NCBI GenBank assembly: GCA_964361645.1 | Contig: CAYIBK010000012.1 | Span: forward strand, 1 to 28,824 | Length of the DNA stretch: 28,824 nt | From: 2-01-FULL-39-33 sp964361645 | Lineage (GTDB): Bacteria; Patescibacteriota; Patescibacteriia; 2-01-FULL-39-33 | Direction of reading: 5' to 3' | Shown here: piece by piece, positions 23,568 to 28,824 of the stretch | How the letters are laid out: every line of letters begins with the position of its first letter | How positions within the stretch are numbered: the stretch's first letter is position 1 | Translations under genes and position numbers: made by a program | Notes under the pieces: generated by a model | What the model was told of the DNA's origin: nothing | Seen by the model: the letters and a program-made list of their open reading frames with translations, nothing else | The model's database searches: none

Positions 23568-24977
23568 TTATCCATTGGTATATAATTTTTGTTTCAAAAC
23601 ATTTATATCTTGTCTTAATTTATCATCAGTTTTTAAATTTCTCATAATCTTATCATAAGCGTGGATTACTGTGGTATGATCGCGTCCACCCAGCTCATGC
23701 CCTATTGTTGGGTATGATGCTCTCATTTCCTCTCTCATTAAATACATTATAATTTGGCGCGGTTCGGCTAAATTTTTCTTGCGACAAGGCCCAATAATAT
23801 CATCTATTTCAATATCAAAATATTCGGCTACAGTATTGATAACATATTTTGGGGTTAACGGCTTCTTTTGGGAATCAGTCACAATAGAAGAAATTATTTG
23901 CTTTATTTCATCTAAATCCAACACTTTGTTTCTTAATTGGCTGTGGGCGGTTATTTTGTTTATTGCTCCTTCTAATTCTCTAATATTATTATGAATAACA
24001 CTAGCTAAATATTCTATTATTTCATGGCTTAAATTAAAATCCTTCTCCTTTAATTTAGTTTCAATAATAGCTATTTTAGTTTCTAAATTAGGTATAGAAA
24101 CATCAGCAATAACCCCCCATTCAAATCTAGATACTAATCGGTGTTCTAAATTTGAAATGGCTTTAGGTGGTCTGTCTGAAGATATTACAACTTGTTTGTT
24201 ATTTTGATGTAATTCATTAAAGGTATGGAAAAAAGCTTCTTGAGTTTGTTCTTTGCCCGATATAAATTGAATATCATCTATTAACAAAACATCAGCTGAG
24301 CGGTATTTTTTAGTAAAATCATCAGCCTTCCCACTTCTGATGGCAGTGATATAATCATTGGTGAATTTCTCACAAGAAACATAAATAACCTTTAATTTAG
24401 GATTGTTTTCCAATATTTTATGGCCAATTGCTTGAAGTAAGTGGGTTTTTCCCAATCCCACTCCGCCATAAATAAACAAAGGATTATATGATTTACCTGG
24501 ATTTTTAGAAACCGCTAAAGCAGCAGCATGAGCTAATTCGTTATTTTTACCAACAATAAAATTAGAAAAGACATATTTAGTATTTAAACTAAATTCCCCT
24601 GTTTTTAAATTAATATTAGGATTAATAGAATCAACTCGTTTGTTTAAATCAGTATTAAATTTGGTATTATTGGTTTCTAAATCAATTTTTTCTTCAATTG
24701 AAGGTATATTTAAAGATTTTTGTTGATTTATAACTTCTATTTTATATTCAATAAGTTTAATTTTATTATCCGAAACACTTCTTAACGCTTTTAAGATATT
24801 AGTGTGGTATTTTTTTTCCAACCATTCTTTAGTAAAGCCATTGGGAACCGAAATAACTACTTTCTCGCCTTCTAAAGATGAAATACCGGTATTTTTAAAC
24901 CAAGTTGTAAAATTAGCTTTTGATAATGATAACTCTAATTCGCCTAAGGCCGATTGCCACAATTGTTGAGGATTCAT
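23568..24977 (-). CDS. dnaA: chromosomal replication initiator DnaA
   Basis: The 469-residue AAA+ protein opens origins. Domain I starts MNPQQLWQSALGELE. A variable linker runs from about 85 to 130. The ATPase core has Walker A GGVGLGKT (171-178), Walker B LLIDD (231-235), the sensor region SSDRPP (266-271) and RLVSRFEWG with R284. The C-terminal DNA-binding helix-turn-helix carries the signature SYPTIGHELGGRDHTTVIHA (421-440). I chose the ATG at 24977 because domain I of the family begins at MNP; an in-frame TTG ten codons upstream is unlikely. The 179-base upstream gap is AT-rich and contains a weak box-like TAGTCCACA and the palindrome GTTTATAAAC (25128-25137). dnaN follows. Confidence 0.97.
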   Translation of the reverse strand: MNPQQLWQSALGELELSLSKANFTTWFKNTGISSLEGEKVVISVPNGFTKEWLEKKYHTNILKALRSVSDNKIKLIEYKIEVINQQKSLNIPSIEEKIDLETNNTKFNTDLNKRVDSINPNINLKTGEFSLNTKYVFSNFIVGKNNELAHAAALAVSKNPGKSYNPLFIYGGVGLGKTHLLQAIGHKILENNPKLKVIYVSCEKFTNDYITAIRSGKADDFTKKYRSADVLLIDDIQFISGKEQTQEAFFHTFNELHQNNKQVVISSDRPPKAISNLEHRLVSRFEWGVIADVSIPNLETKIAIIETKLKEKDFNLSHEIIEYLASVIHNNIRELEGAINKITAHSQLRNKVLDLDEIKQIISSIVTDSQKKPLTPKYVINTVAEYFDIEIDDIIGPCRKKNLAEPRQIIMYLMREEMRASYPTIGHELGGRDHTTVIHAYDKIMRNLKTDDKLRQDINVLKQKLYTNG

Positions 24978-25156
24978 GGGGTGTGTTATTTTATTTAAAT
25001 TAGACAAAAATTACTTTTCAGTTAAGTAAAAATAAGTCTAAAAAGCTTAATTTACAACAAAAATAATTCGTTATAATTTTAACACAACTTTCTAAAATAA
25101 AGAATAGTCCACAGAAGTGCTTAGACTGTTTATAAACTGTTAATATCTTTTTTAAT

Positions 25157-25903
25157 TTAATTTTTTATCTTAAACCCTATTGTCCAAACCATATTAAAAA
25201 TATCCCGCATGGATTTAGCCACCCCCACTGACTCAATAATAATGGCGAAAGGATTTTCTTCAAAGGCGGTAATGGCCAATTTATTGCCGAAAATAACAAA
25301 ATCCATATCCAAATTATTCAAGTTTTTCAGCACCCGGACTTGTTGGTTTGAAGCGACAAGTTTTTTGCCGATCTCAATATCTTCGGGTGTATCTGGTATC
25401 AAGTGCTGGCCAGCCAACCGGTATAAGCCCTGATTATAGTTGTTAAACCAGCGCTTCAGTTCTTGGGGAAAGAATTGTTCCATTTTAGCATAGGAAGTGA
25501 TTAAAAATAAATCTTTAATATGGTTCATTTCATCATAAGCGTTCCAGATGCCACTAGGAGTGTCATAGTAGGTTATTTTTGGCTTATTTTGACTACTATT
25601 GCCCAAAGTTTGTAGAATCGGCAGCATTTCTGATAAATTTTTCGCGCTATCTTTTAATTGATTAAGAATTATTAATGGATTAATGGCCTGATAACTATTG
25701 ATTTTTTGATTGGGTAATTCGCTGACATAACCCCTTTTTATTAATCCTTCTAATATGATATAGATAATCGGTCGCTTAAGTTCAGACTTTTTGGCGATTT
25801 TAGCCACAGTTCCTTGGCCCAATTCCAATAAAGCCAAATAAATCTTAGCTTCTTTAGCGGTGAACCCGGCTGGTTCTAAAAGTTTTATTAGACCATCATC
25901 CAT
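25157..25903 (-). CDS. TrmB-type transcriptional regulator
   Basis: The 248-residue protein begins with a winged helix-turn-helix of about 75 residues (GFTAKEAKIYLALLELGQGTV, then RPIIYIILEGLIKRGYV). This is followed by a short coiled region and a C-terminal domain resembling the TrmB/phospholipase-D-like regulatory half (ITYYDTPSGIW, DFVIFGNKLAI). TrmB proteins in archaea sense sugars; in Patescibacteria such proteins are frequent and unstudied, so the ligand is unknown. It stands alone between dnaA and the small membrane genes. A perfect inverted repeat overlaps its likely -35 box, suggesting autoregulation. Confidence 0.85.
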   Translation of the reverse strand: MDDGLIKLLEPAGFTAKEAKIYLALLELGQGTVAKIAKKSELKRPIIYIILEGLIKRGYVSELPNQKINSYQAINPLIILNQLKDSAKNLSEMLPILQTLGNSSQNKPKITYYDTPSGIWNAYDEMNHIKDLFLITSYAKMEQFFPQELKRWFNNYNQGLYRLAGQHLIPDTPEDIEIGKKLVASNQQVRVLKNLNNLDMDFVIFGNKLAITAFEENPFAIIIESVGVAKSMRDIFNMVWTIGFKIKN

Positions 25904-25934
25904 ATAAGATCAGTTTAGCAAATTTACTATTATT

Positions 25935-25953
25935 TGTCAATATTTTTGACAAT
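25935..25953. promoter_or_regulatory. TTGTCAA-N5-TTGACAA operator overlapping the regulator promoter
   Basis: TTGTCAA (25935-25941) and TTGACAA (25947-25953) form a perfect 7-bp inverted repeat. Read on the minus strand the left arm supplies TTGACA as a -35 box, and a -10-like TAAACT follows after 17 bases, about 10 bases before the regulator ATG. The geometry fits a repressor site that blocks its own promoter. Binding by the adjacent regulator is inference. Confidence 0.5.
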
Positions 25954-26010
25954 TATATAATTAAATACACTAATTTTAGCTAATTTACAATATTTATTAT
26001 TTTAATACTA

Positions 26011-26039
26011 TTGACTATTTATTATTAATATGGTAAAAT
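26011..26039 (+). promoter_or_regulatory. strong promoter for the small membrane-protein genes
   Basis: TTGACT (26011-26016), a 17-base spacer and TAAAAT (26034-26039), with TGG before the -10 box as an extended -10. The start would be near 26046. Confidence 0.65.
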
Positions 26040-26045
26040 TGTTTA

Positions 26046-26139
26046 TTAAATAGGGTGTTCCTATTTGATTCGTCTCTATGTTGTGGCGAGCGGTACATTG
26101 AAAATTCAAACTGGCTTAGAGGCCACAGGAGGAATTAAC
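26046..26139 (+). promoter_or_regulatory. structured 5' leader of the first small membrane-protein gene
   Basis: The leader of about 94 bases can fold. TGTGGC (26082-26087) pairs with GCCACA (26122-26127), whose last base begins the Shine-Dalgarno AGGAGG (26127-26132). Inside lies the small hairpin TTGAA-AA-TTCAA. GC content is higher than in surrounding DNA. It could be a thermosensor- or ligand-type control element, or simply a stabilising fold; it matches no riboswitch class that I recognise. Confidence 0.4.
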
Positions 26140-26439
26140 ATGAGGATTAATTTAATCGAAACGCAGGATTTAATTAATGAAATAAATAAAGGGTTGAATA
26201 GGAAGGGGCGTGAAAAGGCGCGTCCATGGTTATGGGCGTACACCATCATGGTAATAATCGGTACTATTACTACTATTGGAACAATGTTTACAGTTAGAGA
26301 TCTCGGTGGGTATCAGCGCGCTTTAATTGAGAGTCCATTCGTTGCGGTTATAAGTGTGTTTGGGTTTCTCTTGTTATTTTGTAGTATTTTTTGTCTTTCA
26401 AAATTCCATATAGAGTGGTGTAAAGGAGACCCAAAATAA
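26140..26439 (+). CDS. small two-helix membrane protein of unknown function
   Basis: The 99-residue protein has a basic N-terminal tail (NKGLNRKGREKARPW) and two membrane helices at about 31-50 and 67-88. A loop, RDLGGYQRALIESPF, lies between them. No family is recognised. I chose the ATG at 26140 because AGGAGG lies seven bases upstream; the open frame continues upstream without a good start. The strong promoter, structured leader and strong Shine-Dalgarno predict high expression. Local GC and codon choice (GGG GCG CGT-rich) differ from neighbouring housekeeping genes, which may indicate recent acquisition. A second small gene of similar layout follows after 144 bases of apparently non-coding sequence. 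Confidence 0.6.
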   Translation: MRINLIETQDLINEINKGLNRKGREKARPWLWAYTIMVIIGTITTIGTMFTVRDLGGYQRALIESPFVAVISVFGFLLLFCSIFCLSKFHIEWCKGDPK

Positions 26440-26583
26440 TTTATTTTTTCTATTATCCAGTTAGTTTGGCAAGTGGGATGGTATTTTATGTGACATTTAT
26501 CCATCAAGGAAAAATGGTGTAGGAGACATTTCACAAATTGTCGCTAAAAGTTTAATTAGCTTAAAAACCAAAGGAGACGCTAC

Positions 26584-26835
26584 ATGAAAAAGCAAGATAC
26601 AAAGAGTACGTGGAAGTGGAATAAATCGGCGCTTGTGCCGTTGTTTATAATATTACTTTTTCTCCATCCATTATTTTATCCAGGAGTATATATAGTGGAT
26701 GTTTATAAGAATGACACATTCTTTTTATTTTTTACATCAGTACTATCAGGTTTAACAATATTTCTCAGCTTCATTATGTTGTTTGATTTTCTTAGTACTA
26801 AATCAAATACTGAAAATAAAGGAGATAAGAGATAG
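26584..26835 (+). CDS. second small two-helix membrane protein of unknown function
   Basis: The 83-residue protein starts MKKQDTKSTWKWNKS and has two membrane helices at about 16-37 and 47-68 with a short loop (VDVYKNDTF) between. The polar tail is STKSNTENKGDKR. Overall plan, size and a Trp-containing basic N-terminus resemble the gene before it, but sequence identity is too low to prove common origin by eye. AAGGAG lies seven bases before the ATG. The string GGAGAC recurs near 26424, 26522 and 26573 in this small region. A terminator follows, so the two genes probably form one transcript. Confidence 0.6.
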   Translation: MKKQDTKSTWKWNKSALVPLFIILLFLHPLFYPGVYIVDVYKNDTFFLFFTSVLSGLTIFLSFIMLFDFLSTKSNTENKGDKR

Positions 26836-26870
26836 TTTAATCGTTCTTTTTACCTAGTTATTAGTTCATT

Positions 26871-26905
26871 GCCCGATTTTCATGAGTCGGGCCTTTTATT
26901 TTTAC
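26871..26905 (+). terminator. rho-independent terminator after the small membrane genes
   Basis: GCCCGA (26871-26876) and TCGGGC (26887-26892) form a perfect GC-rich stem with a 10-base loop, followed by CTTTTATTTTT. Confidence 0.85.
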
Positions 26906-26987
26906 GGAATATTTAGACATATTTAGATATCGGAAGTATTTTTGTTAAAATTTTGTGTCTAAAATTTTATATAAAATTAACCAAAAA

Positions 26988-27016
26988 TTGACCAATTAAA
27001 TAAAAAATGTTACCAT
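26988..27016 (+). promoter_or_regulatory. possible promoter for rpmH
   Basis: TTGACC (26988-26993), a 17-base spacer and TACCAT (27011-27016) preceded by TGT (extended -10). The -10 box matches only four of six consensus bases, so this is tentative. Confidence 0.4.
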
Positions 27017-27052
27017 TTTTACTAGTTATTATTAATTTTAATTAATAGAAAG

Positions 27053-27190
27053 ATGCCAAAAAGAACATATCAACCTAAAGCCAGAAAAAGAGTAAAAACT
27101 CATGGATTTCGCAAAAAAATGCAAACACCTACTGGCCGAAGAGTTTTAAAAAGTCGCCGAGCCAAGGGCAGGAAAAAACTAACAGTTTAA
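27053..27190 (+). CDS. rpmH: 50S ribosomal protein L34
   Basis: Direct translation gives a 45-residue, highly basic protein. It begins MPKRTYQPKARKRVKTHGF and contains the family core RKKMQTPTGRRVLKSRRAKGRKKL, broken here by position only at its end, LTV. L34 is a late-assembling large-subunit protein. Its place before rnpA and across from dnaA is the standard bacterial origin arrangement. A weak AGAAAG precedes the ATG. The gene is about the usual 44-46 residues and complete. Confidence 0.95.
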   Translation: MPKRTYQPKARKRVKTHGFRKKMQTPTGRRVLKSRRAKGRKKLTV

Positions 27191-27208
27191 TACATATAAC
27201 ACTAAACA

Positions 27209-27303
27209 CATAACTTATAACTTTTTTGATTATTTTTATAAAAAATGGCTAAAATTAGGCAAATATAATAGAAAATTATAAGTTATGGGTTATAAGTTAT
27301 GGG
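27209..27303. repeat. inverted and tandem repeats upstream of rnpA
   Basis: CATAACTTATAAC (27209-27221) is the exact reverse complement of GTTATAAGTTATG (27289-27301). The right arm belongs to an exact tandem duplication of TTATAAGTTATGGG (27276-27289 and 27290-27303). A TATAAT (27264-27269) lies in the loop. The 13-bp stem could form in the transcript between rpmH and rnpA or be a protein-binding site. Confidence 0.65.
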
Positions 27304-27316
27304 TTTTTGGATGTAT

Positions 27317-27655
27317 ATGCTTATAAAAAAATATCGTTTAGCTAAAAGAAACGATTTTCAATCTATATTTACCACTGGTCGAAAAAGTTTCAATAAATTA
27401 TTTAGTCTTAGATATAAATTAAACAATTTAAATAATTCTAGAATTGCCGTGGTGGTTTCCAATAAAGTCTCCAAAAAAGCCACCACCAGAAATAGAATAA
27501 AACGGCAAATAAGATCTATTATTTCTGATTTTTTGCCTAAATTTAAACAAAATTTTGACATAATTATCAATATCTTATCTCCAGCTTCCAATAAGGAATA
27601 TGGTGCCTTAAAAGAAGAATTATTAAAAATTTTAAAGAAAAGTAATATATTGTAA
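27317..27655 (+). CDS. rnpA: ribonuclease P protein component
   Basis: The 112-residue basic protein partners the RNase P RNA to mature tRNA 5' ends. It shows the family start MLIKKYRLAKRNDFQSIF and the central RNA-binding helix with the RNR motif in KKATTRNRIKRQIR. I chose the ATG at 27317 because the conserved start begins there; two in-frame ATGs upstream (27299, 27311) would add six or fewer residues and the first overlaps the repeat. No Shine-Dalgarno. The stop is followed directly by the yidD start with no intervening base. Confidence 0.92.
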   Translation: MLIKKYRLAKRNDFQSIFTTGRKSFNKLFSLRYKLNNLNNSRIAVVVSNKVSKKATTRNRIKRQIRSIISDFLPKFKQNFDIIINILSPASNKEYGALKEELLKILKKSNIL

Positions 27656-27913
27656 ATGCCAATAAACTTAAAATACCAACCGCGTTTTTTTGTTTTAAAG
27701 CTAATAAAAATATATCAAAAAACATTATCGTTTGATCATGGTCTAACTAGGGTTTTTTTTCCGCAGGGTTATTGTAAATATCATCCCACCTGTTCCGAAT
27801 ACGGATATCAAGCGGTAGAAAAATATGGCCTATTTAAGGGTGGTTTGATGGCTCTATGGAGAATATTAAAGTGTAATCCTTTCTCCCAAGGAGGACATGA
27901 TCCGCTCAAATAA
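27656..27913 (+). CDS. yidD: membrane protein insertion efficiency factor YidD
   Basis: The 85-residue protein has the family pattern: IKIYQKTLS at the start, then the Cys/Pro-rich GYCKYHPTCSEYGYQA, KGGLMALWRILKCNP and the ending QGGHDPLK. YidD is thought to help YidC insert inner-membrane proteins, binding the membrane through its amphipathic N-terminus. It is slightly longer than the commonest form, with an insert around FDHGLTRVFFPQG. It abuts rnpA exactly (TAA then ATG), implying co-translation, and precedes yidC by 65 AT-only bases that include an inverted repeat (27915-27924 / 27938-27947). Confidence 0.92.
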   Translation: MPINLKYQPRFFVLKLIKIYQKTLSFDHGLTRVFFPQGYCKYHPTCSEYGYQAVEKYGLFKGGLMALWRILKCNPFSQGGHDPLK

Positions 27914-27978
27914 GAAATTAAAAAATTATTTTATTAATTTTTAATTTATTACTTTATTAATTTATTAATTTTTATATC

Positions 27979-28797
27979 ATGTGGCAATTATTTTATATTG
28001 TTTTATATCAACCGATACTTAATTTTTTGGTTTTAATTTATAATTTTATTCCTGGTCACGATATTGGCGTAGCTATTATTGTGATGACGATAATAATAAA
28101 ATTAGTTTTATATCCTTTTTCCTTAAAATCCATTAAATCTCAAAAAGCCTTGCAGGATATCCAACCTAAAATAGAAGAATTGAAAGTAAAGTACAAAAAC
28201 CAAAAAGATAAGTTGGCTCAAGAAATGATGGTTTTATATAAAAATGAAAAAGTTAGCCCCTTTTCCTCCTGCTTGCCACTTTTAATCCAATTACCCTTTT
28301 TAATAGCTGTTTTTGAAGTTTTTCGATCAGGTTTATCTAATGGTAGTTTAGAAGCACTTTATCCTTTTGTATTTAATCCAGGAAATTTAAACCCAATTAC
28401 TCTAGGTTTTTTTGATTTGTCTAAACCGCAAATAGTTCTGGCGCTCTTGGCAGGACTAGCGCAATTCTGGCAAGTTAAAATGTTAAGCACCAAAAAACCA
28501 GAAATTAAATCTGCTGGCTCTAAAGACGAGAGTATGATGGTGATTATGAATAAACAAATGATGTTTATGATGCCGATCATGACTGTTTTTATCGGTGCTA
28601 ACTTGCCGGGCGGATTAACTCTTTATTGGTTTGTCACCACACTGCTAACAGCGCTGATGCAATTAATTGCTTTTAGACATAAAAAAGAACCATTAGTTGA
28701 GGTAATTGATAAAAATACTTCAAGTAGTTCGGTTTCTGGCAATAAGGTGGTAAATGCAGAAGTAGTTGGAGAAATTAAGGAGATTGAGAATAAATAA
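27979..28797 (+). CDS. yidC: membrane protein insertase YidC/Oxa1 family
   Basis: The 272-residue insertase is of the short type without the large periplasmic domain of Gram-negative YidC, as in Gram-positive and CPR bacteria. The first helix (about 8-25) is followed by a second (28-48). A charged cytoplasmic hairpin then follows (KSQKALQDIQPKIEELK), and helices near 98-118, 145-165 and 205-240. The conserved PFSSCLPLLIQLPFLIAVFE region is present. A lipobox is not seen, and the N-terminus MWQLFYIVLYQPI goes straight into the core. The C-terminal tail is acidic and Ser/Val-rich. It closes the rpmH-rnpA-yidD-yidC cluster and the remaining 27 bases of the window hold nothing recognisable. Confidence 0.93.
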   Translation: MWQLFYIVLYQPILNFLVLIYNFIPGHDIGVAIIVMTIIIKLVLYPFSLKSIKSQKALQDIQPKIEELKVKYKNQKDKLAQEMMVLYKNEKVSPFSSCLPLLIQLPFLIAVFEVFRSGLSNGSLEALYPFVFNPGNLNPITLGFFDLSKPQIVLALLAGLAQFWQVKMLSTKKPEIKSAGSKDESMMVIMNKQMMFMMPIMTVFIGANLPGGLTLYWFVTTLLTALMQLIAFRHKKEPLVEVIDKNTSSSSVSGNKVVNAEVVGEIKEIENK

Positions 28798-28824
28798 ATT
28801 TTTTAAAAATCCGATACTTATTTG

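Noticed and set aside
24978..25007. TTG start for dnaA ten codons upstream
   Set aside because: Family alignment starts at MNPQQLW; the extra residues match no DnaA N-terminus and an ATG is available.
26440..26583. Tiny open frame (14 codons) between the two small membrane genes
   Set aside because: No Shine-Dalgarno and too short to distinguish from chance.

Overview
The window is AT-rich, densely coded bacterial DNA. It most likely comes from a member of the Candidate Phyla Radiation / Patescibacteria, which is an inference. The grounds are a tandem set of short VirB2/TrbC-like pilins of the kind common there, compact genes that mostly lack a Shine-Dalgarno, a YebC-RuvC pair, a TrmB-type regulator, and a short YidC. 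TGA is used as a stop (for example at 5004-5006, 18452-18454 and 19417-19419), so the TGA=Gly code of Gracilibacteria does not apply. No rRNA, tRNA, CRISPR array or transposase gene was found. A run of exactly 100 N (7177-7276) marks a scaffold gap.

Layout. (1) 1-7500, plus strand: a membrane-anchored PKD-domain protein, an AttH/CrtC-type lipocalin-like protein, a solute-binding lipoprotein, then five tandem small pilins. The fifth is cut by the gap. A composite palindromic repeat occurs in the same orientation on both sides of the lipocalin/lipoprotein/pilin block (2071-2304 and 7277-7480). (2) 7500-11300, minus strand: phosphoglucose/phosphomannose isomerase, a GT-C membrane glycosyltransferase and a GT2 glycosyltransferase, probably a surface-glycan unit. 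(3) 11430-22016, plus strand: yebC, ruvC, then a glycan/cell-wall run of GH15 glucoamylase-like, glycogen synthase, GH57, APH-fold kinase, polysaccharide pyruvyl transferase, ROK kinase and class A penicillin-binding protein, ended by a strong bidirectional terminator. (4) 22100-28824: the replication-origin neighbourhood. dnaN and dnaA lie on the minus strand with a box-bearing intergenic region, followed by a TrmB-type regulator, two small two-helix membrane proteins with strong ribosome-binding sites, and rpmH-rnpA-yidD-yidC on the plus strand.

How the genes fit together. Region 3 could build (GT5) and break down (GH15, GH57) an alpha-glucan, with ROK and APH kinases phosphorylating the released sugars. 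Region 2 could interconvert hexose phosphates for surface glycosylation. The pilins and lipoprotein of region 1 are envelope components. Region 4 is the conserved origin core, in which dnaA and rpmH are divergent as usual but separated by about 2 kb of accessory genes. The most distinctive observations are the pilin array with its regulatory hairpins, the direct-repeat flanks with the gap at one of them, the possible H-D-C cysteine-hydrolase triad in the first protein, and the small membrane-protein pair at the origin.
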